DNA of 64,000 bases from Amycolatopsis pithecellobii (GCF_009707865.1 NZ_WMBA01000023.1:1-64000), one strand, 5' to 3'; shown: positions 1-8,012, numbered from the stretch's first letter. Notes: generated by a model not told the origin, from the sequence alone. A program made the numbers and translations.

Positions 1-658
1 GGCGGGGGGCGAGCCGCCAGAATTCGGTCCATGCCGCGGCCATGCCGGTACACGCGACGAAGGGTTCGCCGGCGAAGTCGTCCGGGCGCACCGATTCCTT
101 ACCGGCCAAGCGATGGGTGGCCGGTACGAGCAGGACCCGGGCCTCGTCGTACACGATGGTCACGTCCAGACCATCGCCCGGAATCGGCAGCGGCGTGCGG
201 GTGACGAGCGCGTCGACCCTGCCGTCGGCGAGCGCATCGGCTTCGTCCCAGTTCAGGTGCCGGGTGCGCACGTGGGCGTCGGGATGGTTACGGCGCAGGT
301 CGCGCACCGCGGGGGTGATGACGAGGTCCTCGACGTAGCCGATGGTGATCGTGCGCGACGGCGCCGCGGCGCGGGCCGCGCGGGCCGCCTGGTTGGCGGT
401 CTGCAAAAGGGACTGTGCTCGCGGAAAGAATGCCGCGCCGGCCGCGGTGAGCCTGCTGCCTTGGGTGGTGCGCTCGAGCAGGCGTACCCCCAATGTGTCC
501 TCGAGTCGCTGGATCTGGCGGCTCAGTGAGGGTTGAGCGACGTGCAACGCCGCTGCCGCCCTGGCGAAGTTCAGGTGCTCGGCGACGACCGTGAAGTACC
601 GCACCAATCGCAGGTCGAGATCCACATCGGCCGTCGAGGGCAGGACTTCGCTGGACAC
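1..658 (-). CDS. LysR-family transcriptional regulator (3' part cut by window edge)
   Basis: The minus strand reads a typical LysR N-terminus from a GTG at 658: 'LRLVRYFTVVAEHLNFARAA', then an HTH with 'QPSLSRQIQRLE' and 'GVRLLERTTQG'. About 219 residues are visible, so the effector domain is incomplete because the gene runs off the left end. It is divergent from the SDR at 795 with 136 bp between them, the usual LysR arrangement, so it probably controls the SDR/oxygenase operon. No clear Shine-Dalgarno precedes the GTG, and an in-frame GTG 11 codons later is an alternative start. Confidence 0.88.
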   Translation of the reverse strand, partial: MSSEVLPSTADVDLDLRLVRYFTVVAEHLNFARAAAALHVAQPSLSRQIQRLEDTLGVRLLERTTQGSRLTAAGAAFFPRAQSLLQTANQAARAARAAAPSRTITIGYVEDLVITPAVRDLRRNHPDAHVRTRHLNWDEADALADGRVDALVTRTPLPIPGDGLDVTIVYDEARVLLVPATHRLAGKESVRPDDFAGEPFVACTGMAAAWTEFWRLAPR

Positions 659-675
659 ATCAGCGACTGTACCCG

Positions 676-694
676 TTATACCGACTCCGCATAA
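676..694. promoter_or_regulatory. Probable LysR-type operator, TTAT-N11-ATAA
   Basis: In the gap between the divergent LysR and SDR genes sits TTAT, exactly 11 bases, then ATAA. This fits the classic T-N11-A LysR box with symmetric four-base arms. It lies 18 bp upstream of the LysR start and about 100 bp upstream of the SDR start, a normal place for an autoregulatory and activating site. Binding is inferred. Confidence 0.5.
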
Positions 695-794
695 AGGGAT
701 ACGAAACAGGTCTTGGACGGCCGGCTCAGCCGGTTGTTGACTCGATGTTGTCCCGCCAGGGGCCGCCGATTCCAGAAACCAGGGGATATCCGAT

Positions 795-1538
795 ATGGGC
801 AAGTACGCGGACAAGAACGTCGTGATCACGGGCGGCAGCAGCGGTATGGGTCTGGCCACCGCCCAGCTGTTCGTGGACGAAGGGGCGCATGTCCTGATCA
901 CCGGACGGGACCAGGACAGGCTGGATGCCGCCCAGGACCAGCTCGGCGAGCACGCGATCGCGGTCCGCAGTGACGCGGGATCGCTGCCCGATATCGAGGC
1001 GCTGGCCGATCGTGTGAAGGCCGAATTCGGCACGGTCGACGCCTTGTTCGCCAATGCCGGCGTCAATGGTTTCGCGCCGTTCGAGGCGACGACCGAGGAG
1101 CTGTTCGACCAACTGCTGACCATCAACGCCAAAGGCCCGTACTTCACCGTGCAGAAGCTCGCTCCGCTGATGACCGAGGGCAGCGGCGTGGTCATCACCA
1201 CTTCGGTCTCCAACATGCTGGGTATGCCGATGCTCAGCGTGTACTCGGCCAGCAAGGCGGCACTGCGCTCGATGACCCGCACCCTGGCCCGTGAACTGCT
1301 CCCGCAGAAGATCCGCGTCAACGCGATCAGTCCCGGCGTGATCGACTCCGGAATCCTGGAGAAGTCGATGCCCAAGGAGGCGGCCGAGCAGATGAAGGCG
1401 CAATTCGCCACGGACGTCCCCATGCTGCGCGTGGGCACCACGTCCGAAATCGCCAAGGCGGTGGCGTTCCTCGCGTTCGACGCCACCTACACCACCGGCG
1501 CCGAACTCGTCCTGGACGGCGGTGGCTCTCAGCTCTGA
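795..1538 (+). CDS. SDR family oxidoreductase
   Basis: A 247-residue classical short-chain dehydrogenase. The NAD(P)-binding motif is GGSSGMG near residue 13, NAG follows at mid-domain, and the catalytic YSASK motif is present. The C-terminus 'GAELVLDGGGSQL' is typical of the family. A good ribosome site (AGGGGAT) precedes the ATG. It is the first gene of a plus-strand operon with the carotenoid oxygenase (72-bp gap) and the ABM protein, opposite the LysR gene. It probably oxidises an alcohol or reduces a carbonyl in the same pathway; the substrate is not visible from sequence. Confidence 0.9.
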   Translation: MGKYADKNVVITGGSSGMGLATAQLFVDEGAHVLITGRDQDRLDAAQDQLGEHAIAVRSDAGSLPDIEALADRVKAEFGTVDALFANAGVNGFAPFEATTEELFDQLLTINAKGPYFTVQKLAPLMTEGSGVVITTSVSNMLGMPMLSVYSASKAALRSMTRTLARELLPQKIRVNAISPGVIDSGILEKSMPKEAAEQMKAQFATDVPMLRVGTTSEIAKAVAFLAFDATYTTGAELVLDGGGSQL

Positions 1539-1610
1539 GCCCCGGCGCCGACGAAGGCCGAGATTCGGCAAAAGCGCGAAAAACGTGACCGGTAAAGCAA
1601 AGGAGCTGAC

Positions 1611-2981
1611 ATGACGCAGGAGACCACAGACGTCGCGCCGCTGAAGCGGGACGGCAGCCTTTATCTCACGGGAAACTACGCGCCGGTCCACGAGGAGGTC
1701 ACGGTATTCGATCTCGGAGTCACCGGCCGGATCCCCGCGGAGCTGTCCGGCCGCCTGCTCCGCAACGGACCCAATCCGATCACCCCGGTGGAAAACCCGG
1801 TGGACTATCACTGGTTCAACGGGACGGGAATGGTCCATGGCGTCCGGCTGCGCGGCGGCAAAGCCGAGTGGTATCGCAATCGTTTCGTCCGCGGTTCGGA
1901 GGTACTGGCGACGCGGGGAGGTCCGCCGGTAGCGGGACCGACACGAGGATTCGACAACTCCAACAACACGAACGTGATGAAAATCGGCAAGGAGGTCTAC
2001 GCGATTTCCGAGGCCGGCTGCCTCCCCCTGCTTCTCTCGTATGAGCTCGAAACCGAGGCGCGGTCCGATTTCGGCGGGACGATGGGCGACGCCTTCACCG
2101 CGCACCCTCGTGTCGATCCACTGACCGGGGAGACACACGCCGTCACCTACGTGCCCCAGTACGAAAAGGCTCAATATCAGGTCGTCACGACCGAGGGCTC
2201 GGTGCGGCACCTCGTTGACATTCCCCTACCGGGACGCCCGATGGTGCACGATATGGGCCTGACGACCAAATACGCCGTCATCATGGACATGCCGGTCACG
2301 TTTTCGCAGGCGGCAGCGATGAGCGGTGACGCATTGCCGTACCGCTGGGACCCAGGGCATGGTGCTCGCGTAGGTCTGTTACCACGGCACGGTGCCGCGG
2401 AAGACATCGTGTGGTGCGAGTTGCCCGGCACGCCCTATGTATTCCACACCGGCAACGCCTACGACGCCGAGGACGGTACCGTCGTGATGGATGTCGCGCG
2501 TTATGAATCGATGTTCCACACGAATATGCTGTCACCGCTCGATGATCCGGCTCGCTTCTACCGTTGGACGATCAACCCGGTGACCCGCCGGGTGACCGAG
2601 CAGATGCTGGACGACCGCGCGCAGGAATTCCCCCGGCACGATGAACGTCTGGTCGGCCGGAACGCCCGCTACGCCTACACGATTTCCTCCGACGACATGC
2701 CGAAGGGCTTCACAGGACTGCTGAAGCACGACCTTCGACAGGGAACGGTCGATAGTGTCGACTATGGGCCGGGCATGTTGACGATGGAGACGGTCTTCGT
2801 CCCGTCGTCCGAAGACGCCGCGGAGGACGACGGCTGGCTGATGGCCTACGTCCACGATGCCACCACCGAACGCTGTGACGTGGTCATCCGGCACGCCCAG
2901 GACCTTGCCACCCCCGTGGCGACCATCCATCTCCCCGTGCGGGTGCCCTTCGGTTTCCATGGCAATTGGATCGCCGACTGA
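1611..2981 (+). CDS. Carotenoid oxygenase (RPE65/CCD/lignostilbene dioxygenase family)
   Basis: A 456-residue non-heme iron(II) dioxygenase of the family that cleaves alkene bonds in carotenoids, stilbenes or phenylpropenes. The four expected iron-binding histidines can be placed at residue 165 (AHPRVDP), 213 (VHDMG), 279 (FHTGNAYD) and 450 (GFHGNWI, near the C-terminus). The N-terminal 'LRNGPNP' and 'WFNGTGMVHG' segments are also typical. An AAGGAG site lies 6 bases before the ATG. The neighbours are an SDR and an ABM-type monooxygenase, and the rest of the window is rich in aromatic catabolism. A stilbenoid or phenylpropenoid substrate is therefore more likely than a carotenoid, but this is inference. 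Confidence 0.92.
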   Translation: MTQETTDVAPLKRDGSLYLTGNYAPVHEEVTVFDLGVTGRIPAELSGRLLRNGPNPITPVENPVDYHWFNGTGMVHGVRLRGGKAEWYRNRFVRGSEVLATRGGPPVAGPTRGFDNSNNTNVMKIGKEVYAISEAGCLPLLLSYELETEARSDFGGTMGDAFTAHPRVDPLTGETHAVTYVPQYEKAQYQVVTTEGSVRHLVDIPLPGRPMVHDMGLTTKYAVIMDMPVTFSQAAAMSGDALPYRWDPGHGARVGLLPRHGAAEDIVWCELPGTPYVFHTGNAYDAEDGTVVMDVARYESMFHTNMLSPLDDPARFYRWTINPVTRRVTEQMLDDRAQEFPRHDERLVGRNARYAYTISSDDMPKGFTGLLKHDLRQGTVDSVDYGPGMLTMETVFVPSSEDAAEDDGWLMAYVHDATTERCDVVIRHAQDLATPVATIHLPVRVPFGFHGNWIAD

Positions 2982-2994
2982 AAGGGATATCGCC

Positions 2995-3312
2995 GTGATA
3001 CACGTCATCGCGATCGTTACGGCTCATCCGGGTAAGCGGCAGGCCATTCTTGACGAGCTTCACGCCAAGGTTCCGCTGGCGCTCGCCGAAGAAGGGTGCA
3101 TCGAATACACCGTCACGGTCGACGCCGATGTGGTCGGCCCCATGCATACCCAGACCAAGTTCGGCGAAGATACGATCATCATCATCGAAAAATGGGAAAG
3201 TCTGGACCATCTCGAGGCGCATAGCACCGCACCTCACGTCGAAGAGTATTTTTCCGTGGTCAATTCCTTGATGGCGAGCCGTGTCGTTCACTTTCTCTCA
3301 TCCACCCGTTGA
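2995..3312 (+). CDS. ABM-type (antibiotic biosynthesis monooxygenase-like) small protein
   Basis: A 105-residue protein starting at GTG 2995, with AAAGGGA upstream. It begins 'VIHVIAIVTAHPGKRQAI' and continues with 'EEGCIEYTV', 'IIIIEKWESLDHLEAH' and 'HVEEYFSVV'. This is the ferredoxin-like fold of the ABM/YgiN superfamily, whose members act as cofactor-free monooxygenases or as ring-modifying or heme-degrading enzymes. It closely follows the carotenoid oxygenase and probably handles its product. The 3' end overlaps the convergent vapC end by 15 bp. The longer in-frame upstream ATG at 2857 would lie inside the oxygenase gene and is rejected. Confidence 0.85.
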   Translation: MIHVIAIVTAHPGKRQAILDELHAKVPLALAEEGCIEYTVTVDADVVGPMHTQTKFGEDTIIIIEKWESLDHLEAHSTAPHVEEYFSVVNSLMASRVVHFLSSTR

Positions 3313-3708
3313 CCGCGGGGCGTGGACCGGAATGTTCGCCGCTTCGGCTGCTTCGGACATGCGATCGTCATAAGTGAGGAGGGCGGCGAGCTCTGTTCCG
3401 AGGAGCCGGGCGGTGGTGAGGTGGATGGCGTCGAGCGAGCGCAGCAGTGGGTCGGGTTCCACCATCGCGCCACGAACGACTTCTTCGTCGATCGGGACGT
3501 ATTGGAACGCGTCGAGCAACCGCTGGGCGTCCGGAATCAACGCGGGCCAATGGCGGGCGACAGCTCGGGTGACCTCGATCCGCAGCAGGTCGGAGCTGAC
3601 CCAGTCATCGTCGCGACGCTCGCGGTAGAACGCCAGGAACTCCTCTGCATGCTCCTCGGCGGCCAAGAGCTTGAACGCCGCACTGGTGTCCAGGTAGTAC
3701 AGGCCCAC
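3298..3708 (-). CDS. vapC: PIN-domain toxin, VapC family
   Basis: A 136-residue PIN-domain ribonuclease. It starts 'MGLYYLDTSAAFKLL' with the first metal-binding Asp in YLDTSA. A central Glu is in 'LLRIEVTRA', and the later acidic cluster is 'LDAIHLTTA' and 'LLTYDDRM'. These are the conserved acidic residues of VapC toxins, which cut tRNA or rRNA to halt translation. It lies 2 bp downstream of its antitoxin gene and reads in the same direction, as expected for a type II toxin-antitoxin operon. Confidence 0.92.
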   Translation of the reverse strand: MGLYYLDTSAAFKLLAAEEHAEEFLAFYRERRDDDWVSSDLLRIEVTRAVARHWPALIPDAQRLLDAFQYVPIDEEVVRGAMVEPDPLLRSLDAIHLTTARLLGTELAALLTYDDRMSEAAEAANIPVHAPRSTGG

Positions 3709-3710
3709 GT

Positions 3711-4016
3711 CTACCAGCGTTCGCTTTCGCGCTCGGCAAGCAGCGCGCCGGTCAGTGGACTCGGGTCCCCACCCGCGACAGGGTGCAGACGATCCGGCAC
3801 ATAGCCGGCATTCTTGGCCGCGCGCAGGCGTCCTTCAGCGTCGAGACGAGCCAGAATCGCGGGTCGCTCAGGCCTCGCGATCGGCACCAGGCGCGCGACG
3901 GGTGTGCCGTGCTCGGTGACCTCGATCGTCTCGCCACGGCGCACGCGGGCGATCACCTCGCTGGTGTGATGGCGCAACTCGCGCAGCCCCACAGAGACTT
4001 CGGGGAGTACCGTCAT
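3711..4016 (-). CDS. vapB: Type II antitoxin, Phd/YefM (VapB) family
   Basis: A 101-residue antitoxin. The N-terminal part, 'VGLRELRHHTSEVIARVRRGE' followed by 'VTEHGTPVARLVPI', is the Phd/YefM DNA-binding fold. The C-terminal tail is charged and less ordered and would wrap the toxin. The gene immediately precedes vapC. The operator palindrome at 4018-4053 ends one base before its ATG, so autorepression by the antitoxin or the complex is very likely. The mRNA leader must be very short, or the start of transcription lies within the palindrome. Confidence 0.9.
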   Translation of the reverse strand: MTVLPEVSVGLRELRHHTSEVIARVRRGETIEVTEHGTPVARLVPIARPERPAILARLDAEGRLRAAKNAGYVPDRLHPVAGGDPSPLTGALLAERESERW

Positions 4017-4017
4017 A

Positions 4018-4053
4018 CCGCGAATGTATCACATCGATGTGATACATTCGCGG
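4018..4053. promoter_or_regulatory. 36-bp perfect palindrome, toxin-antitoxin operator
   Basis: The segment reads identically on both strands for 36 bp. Each half ends in TGTGATACATTCGCGG (read outward), with a central CG. It abuts the antitoxin start codon. It is A/T-richer than its surroundings and sits between the YrdC-like stop codon (4059) and the antitoxin. It is best read as the antitoxin-toxin autoregulatory operator. The inverted repeat could also fold as a hairpin in the transcript coming from the upstream minus-strand genes and help end it. Confidence 0.8.
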
Positions 4054-4058
4054 GCTCG

Positions 4059-4712
4059 TCACGTGGTGAGGTCCACATCTCGATCGCGCAGGTAATCGAG
4101 GTAGTGCTCGGGTCCGCCGTGGGCGAAATCCTGGGCTCCTTCCCGGGTGAGCGACAGGGTGCGGTCACGGTGGAGGTGGATTGTCGTGGTGGCGCGGCGA
4201 GCCATGCCCGGCTGGGCGGAGTCCGATACCTCGATCACCGGCACGGTGGGCCCGAATACCGTGCGGGCGTGGGCCGCGGTAGCCACCGGTGGTGTTCCGG
4301 TGCGATTCGCACTGCTCACATAGAGGAGACCGATGTCGGTCAGCAGATCGCGCAGCGGCGTCCATCGAGCTCCGAACAACAAGGCGTGGCCGTCGTGGAC
4401 CGCCGGAGCCAGCCAGTGCGGATAGCGATTCTCGTCGACCGGCACCAGCAGCGTGACCATCTCGTCGACCAACAGCCGGCGGGCCAGATCGGCCGCCGCG
4501 TGGTCCAGGGGCAGCGTGGCAGCCAGCTCGGACCACAGTGCGTCGGTGGTGATCCACACTGCGACAGGCTGGCTCGCGGGGCGTGCCTTGGCGAGATTGA
4601 CCACTGCCGGATCGGTGGCGGTGACGACATGGGTCAGCGGCGGCGGGTTGGGCACGACGACAGCCGATCCGGCCCGCAACGCCGTCAGCGCCCCGCCGAT
4701 CCCGGCGGTCAC
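4059..4712 (-). CDS. YrdC/Sua5-like domain protein in biosynthetic cluster
   Basis: 217 residues from a GTG at 4712 that overlaps the stop of the upstream gene (GTGA), which favours this start over ORF starts further upstream. It shows the family's nucleotide-pocket segment 'AKARPASQPVAV' and the signature 'LYVSSANRTGTPPV' (compare the TSAN-x-SG-x-P pattern). Sua5/YrdC makes threonylcarbamoyl-AMP for tRNA t6A. Related domains make carbamoyl-adenylates in antibiotic carbamoyltransferases. Coupling to an isopropylmalate-synthase-like gene, not to the usual prfA/prmC neighbours, suggests a specialised paralogue. Its exact reaction is unknown. Confidence 0.75.
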   Translation of the reverse strand: MTAGIGGALTALRAGSAVVVPNPPPLTHVVTATDPAVVNLAKARPASQPVAVWITTDALWSELAATLPLDHAAADLARRLLVDEMVTLLVPVDENRYPHWLAPAVHDGHALLFGARWTPLRDLLTDIGLLYVSSANRTGTPPVATAAHARTVFGPTVPVIEVSDSAQPGMARRATTTIHLHRDRTLSLTREGAQDFAHGGPEHYLDYLRDRDVDLTT

Positions 4713-5923
4713 CGGGACGCCCGCAGCGTGGAAAGGAAGCCGGCGAACTCGACGTCCGGGATCACCGCGTCGTTGCGCTGGTAGGCCTGCGTCTTGACCC
4801 ACCGCCGCACCGCCGCGGTGTCGCCGCGGTGAAGGTCGTGGCCAAGGCGTTGGGCGACCGCGTGGACGACACGGTCGCTGGCCAGATGAGTGAGCACGAC
4901 GGTCGGGGTGATCCCGACCAGCTCAGGGTCAAAGGGCTGGAAGGTGGCCGGCCGGACGAACGGGGTGCCGGTGGAGATCGTGCCGACCCCGGTGCCGACG
5001 ATGGGTGTGGTCACCGACAACGGCACGCCGGTCTCGGCCGACACCGCTTTCGCGATGGCCGACAACGGGGTCAGGTCCGGTGGCGCGGGCCAGAGGCCGG
5101 CCGGCAGGCCGAGCTGGTCCGCGCGATGGGCCAGCAGGAACAGCAACTGCTCGGTGGCCACCATGCCGCTCCGTTCGGCCATGCCCAGCCAGGAACATGC
5201 CGCGACCCGTACCCCCGAACGGACTGCCGCGATCGTGTTGGCCACCCCGAGCCCCAGGTCGTTGTGCAGGTGCGACGCGAGCACGACCCGGTCACTGACG
5301 GCGGCCCGCAACTCGGTGAACAACCGGGTGGTCTGGTCCGGGAGCAGGTCGCCGATGGTGTCCGCGATGACGATCACGCCGGCACCCGCATCGGTCACCG
5401 CCTCGGCTCGGTCGGCGAGCAGTCCTACCTCGGCGCGCGGCGCGTCGGCGAAACACACATCGACGGCCACCTCCGGGGCGGTGTCCCGGGCCGCGTGCAC
5501 GAGATCGGTCACCGTGGCCAGTGCCGTGGCTGCCGGCTGGTGCACCATCGCATCGGCGATTTCGTCGGACGAGGGCACCACGATCATCACCCGTGCCTGT
5601 GGCGCCCCGGCCACCGCCCGGCATGCCTGGCGCACGTCGTCCACGGTGCCCCGGCACACCGCGGCCGGGCTCACCGCGTCAGCGGCCTCGTGGGCGACCC
5701 GACGGGTCGCGTCGAACTCCTCATCGCAAATCGCGGGAAACCCCGCGGCGAACACCACATGTGCCGGCCCGTTCTCACCGAAGATGCGGCCCTGCGCCCG
5801 GGCCAGCGACACCCGGAATGCCGCACTCATCAACGTTTTGGCCTGCGCTCCGTCTCGTGCCGACTCCTCCCACAACACCATTCGGCCTGCCACCGCGGAT
5901 GCACGCACCAAGTCAGCAATCAC
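4709..5923 (-). CDS. Isopropylmalate/homocitrate synthase-like acyltransferase (HMGL-like TIM barrel)
   Basis: 404 residues from a GTG at 5923 with GGAG 4 bases upstream. The N-terminal 'ESARDGAQ' carries the family Arg-Asp (residues 23-24), and 'HLHNDLGLGVANT' carries the metal-binding His218 and His220. 'GMAERSG' matches the GxGERxG region. Such enzymes condense acetyl-CoA with a 2-oxo acid. The length fits a catalytic barrel plus short C-terminal subdomains without the leucine-sensing LeuA regulatory domain, so this is not the housekeeping leuA. It is divergent from the BacA-like operon, consistent with chain extension of a 2-oxo acid used there (inference). Confidence 0.78.
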   Translation of the reverse strand: MIADLVRASAVAGRMVLWEESARDGAQAKTLMSAAFRVSLARAQGRIFGENGPAHVVFAAGFPAICDEEFDATRRVAHEAADAVSPAAVCRGTVDDVRQACRAVAGAPQARVMIVVPSSDEIADAMVHQPAATALATVTDLVHAARDTAPEVAVDVCFADAPRAEVGLLADRAEAVTDAGAGVIVIADTIGDLLPDQTTRLFTELRAAVSDRVVLASHLHNDLGLGVANTIAAVRSGVRVAACSWLGMAERSGMVATEQLLFLLAHRADQLGLPAGLWPAPPDLTPLSAIAKAVSAETGVPLSVTTPIVGTGVGTISTGTPFVRPATFQPFDPELVGITPTVVLTHLASDRVVHAVAQRLGHDLHRGDTAAVRRWVKTQAYQRNDAVIPDVEFAGFLSTLRASR

Positions 5924-6138
5924 GGTTCTCCAGTCAACAAGACTGAGTGGTCGGACGGTTGGAAGTTCTTCAATGACACCGATTTCCGGCCTCTTTGGTC
6001 ACCCCCGGAAGGCACTTCAGGACATCATCCAGGATCACGTCTGTAATCACTTGATCATTCTCAGTGATCATGCTGTGCTGGCTGAGATCCCCGGGCAACG
6101 CCTGATGGGATCGTGATTCGTTCTTCTAGGGGGAGTCC
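5924..6138. promoter_or_regulatory. Divergent promoter region of the BacA-like cluster
   Basis: This 215-bp gap separates the two arms of the cluster and must hold both promoters. It contains two copies of TGATCA at 6052-6057 and 6065-6070, spaced 13 bp start to start, in the sequence TTGATCATTC-TCAGTGATCA. This is a candidate operator. A strong GGGGGAG ribosome site precedes the plus-strand ATG at 6139. I could not assign confident -10/-35 boxes. Confidence 0.4.
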
Positions 6139-6717
6139 ATGAGGCATGTGGAAAATGGTCCGGACCAGGTCCGGCACCTGCACACACTTGGTCCGCGCGG
6201 CACCAATCTGGAAGCCGCGTCCCACGAATGGCTGCGCCGGCGTGGTGCAGCGGGGACGGTAGAGCTGCACTCCTCGATCGAGTCCGCGCTCGACGTCGTT
6301 CCGGACGACGGACAGCATGCGCTGGTCGCCTGCGCGGTTTATCCGGCGTTGCATACCTTGGTGTTCGGGAACCTGCACCGGCTGCACATGGTCGACAGTT
6401 TCATCATGCCGACGCACAACATGGTGCTCGCCACCAAGGACGTCGACGTGCCCGCCACGGTCGCCTCGCATCCGGCACCGGCGGGTCTCGTGCCCGCCGG
6501 TACAGAGATCCAGGAGGTCCTGAGCAACTCCCGGGCGGCCATCGAATGTGCCGAAGGGCGCGTCGAGGGCTGCATCACCACCATCGTCGCGGCGCAGGAC
6601 CACGGACTGCGCGTGCTGCGGGACTTCGGCGCCGTACCCATGGTGTTCACCGTCCATCAGGTGCTGGCGGTCGACGCCGGGGACGAGTCGCTGCTCCCCG
6701 CGGGAGCGGCCCGGTGA
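6139..6717 (+). CDS. BacA-like prephenate decarboxylase homologue
   Basis: A 192-residue single-domain protein of the prephenate dehydratase-like fold. It shows 'TLGPRGTNLEAASHEWL' at the N-terminus (compare TLGPEGTSSEYAA in Bacillus BacA) and 'ASHPAP' near residue 115. The C-terminal half runs to 'DFGAVPMVFTV'. The Thr-Arg-Phe motif of true prephenate dehydratases is not present, and there is no ACT regulatory domain. The length matches BacA/AerD-type enzymes, which decarboxylate prephenate without aromatising it to give dihydro-hydroxyphenylpyruvate. It leads a five-gene operon with an ATP-grasp ligase and an aminotransferase, as in bacilysin clusters. Family assignment is from remembered sequences. 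Confidence 0.72.
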   Translation: MRHVENGPDQVRHLHTLGPRGTNLEAASHEWLRRRGAAGTVELHSSIESALDVVPDDGQHALVACAVYPALHTLVFGNLHRLHMVDSFIMPTHNMVLATKDVDVPATVASHPAPAGLVPAGTEIQEVLSNSRAAIECAEGRVEGCITTIVAAQDHGLRVLRDFGAVPMVFTVHQVLAVDAGDESLLPAGAAR

Positions 6718-8012
6718 CCACAAGCGTTGCCACCGCGGGAATCCCCGCGGACCTGCTTGCCGACGCCGACGAACTGACCGGGTCTCTCATCCCGGACGTC
6801 GACCGCTTCCGGGCGCGTCAGGCCGACGACGGCACCATTGCGGGAGCGACCGGCGAAGACCGTGTGCTGCTCGGCCAGATCCGCGACGAGGCATGTGCCT
6901 GGTACGAGCGGCACGGATGGCACGACCAGGCAGCGGCGCTGGCGGCCGACGTCGACGACTGGCTCGCGGCCGGCCTCGACACACGGCCGCACTTCGCACG
7001 CACGCGAGACACGCTGCGCGTTCCCGAGGACGGCTCGGCTGTCTTCTTCCTTGCACCGCTGCAAAGCACCAACAGTGCGCCGCCCGTGGGCAAGCGACTG
7101 GACTGCTTCTTCGCCCTGCGCAAAGAACCTGCCGCACTGCCCGAGCTGGCCTTGTCGTATCCGCACCCCAAGAACAACTGCCAGTCGCTGGTTCTGATCA
7201 CCGGCAGCGCAGGATTCCGGCAGGGCAACTGCCTGGTGTTCTTCCCGGAGAACGTGGCCGCGCACGACAAGATCACCGAGCAGCCGTACGCCATGTTCTT
7301 CTACAACAAGATGCGGAAGATCCACGAAACCTACGCGCTTCCCGGAGCGGCGGCCGTCCTGACTCCGGAGTCCCTCCCCCGGGCGTCCACGGGCCTGGAC
7401 CCGGACGTGTGCTTCGAAGCCCGCGCTATCTGGGGCTATCTGCACGACTCGATGCACTACCAGGGGCTTTGGCCGTTCGACGAGCACATCTCGCTGAAGA
7501 TGAACTGGTTCGTCGGCCTCCTGGAGGAGATCAAGGTCGACGCCAAGACCGTACTGGCTTGTGCGGACAACGGTGTCGTCCCGTTCGCCGCGGAACAGAT
7601 CGACATGATCCTGCTGGAGCGGGTCTTCCGCTACCCGCAGGCGGACGACGCCACCCGCAACTTCGACTCGGGCACCGGGGTCTTCCTCTATTCCTGGCTG
7701 CGTGAACACGGTGCGCTGGCCGGTTCCCCGGCAGACGGCGGCCTGCTGCGTTTCGACCGGGCCAAGACTCTCGACGCACTGAGGGAATTCGTCGCCACAG
7801 TGGAAAAACTGGAGGCGGACGTCACGACCGACGACGCGTATCGCGCGGCGGCGAAGGAACTGGTCCGCAGATATCTTCCCGCTCCCGAACCCGCTCCTGC
7901 CGGTTCGCCACGGCAACGCTACGTCTTCACCGAGGACCAGCAGGTCCTGCTGCGGGCCAAGCAGGGGCTGGATGAGATGCCCGCGTTGGAGTTCGAGCGG
8001 GCGGAATGGTGA
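6714..8012 (+). CDS. DUF6421-like protein with possible metal site, function unknown
   Basis: 432 residues from GTG 6714, overlapping the previous stop (GTGA). It resembles the actinobacterial DUF6421 family as I remember it (segments 'LDCFFALRKEP', 'HPKNNCQSLVLI', 'GFRQGNCLVFFPEN'). A striking helix-like stretch holds H244-D-S-M-H248, followed by 'WPFDEH' and 'LLEEIKVD' with E271 and E272. This could bind a metal, but that is inference. It has no signal peptide or membrane segment. Its place between the BacA-like gene and the exporter suggests a tailoring or self-protection role. I do not know its function. Confidence 0.6.
   Translation: MTTSVATAGIPADLLADADELTGSLIPDVDRFRARQADDGTIAGATGEDRVLLGQIRDEACAWYERHGWHDQAAALAADVDDWLAAGLDTRPHFARTRDTLRVPEDGSAVFFLAPLQSTNSAPPVGKRLDCFFALRKEPAALPELALSYPHPKNNCQSLVLITGSAGFRQGNCLVFFPENVAAHDKITEQPYAMFFYNKMRKIHETYALPGAAAVLTPESLPRASTGLDPDVCFEARAIWGYLHDSMHYQGLWPFDEHISLKMNWFVGLLEEIKVDAKTVLACADNGVVPFAAEQIDMILLERVFRYPQADDATRNFDSGTGVFLYSWLREHGALAGSPADGGLLRFDRAKTLDALREFVATVEKLEADVTTDDAYRAAAKELVRRYLPAPEPAPAGSPRQRYVFTEDQQVLLRAKQGLDEMPALEFERAEW

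Noticed and set aside
726-2210. A 494-codon minus-strand frame opposite the SDR and carotenoid oxygenase
   Set aside because: It spans two genes and their spacer, with no family resemblance.
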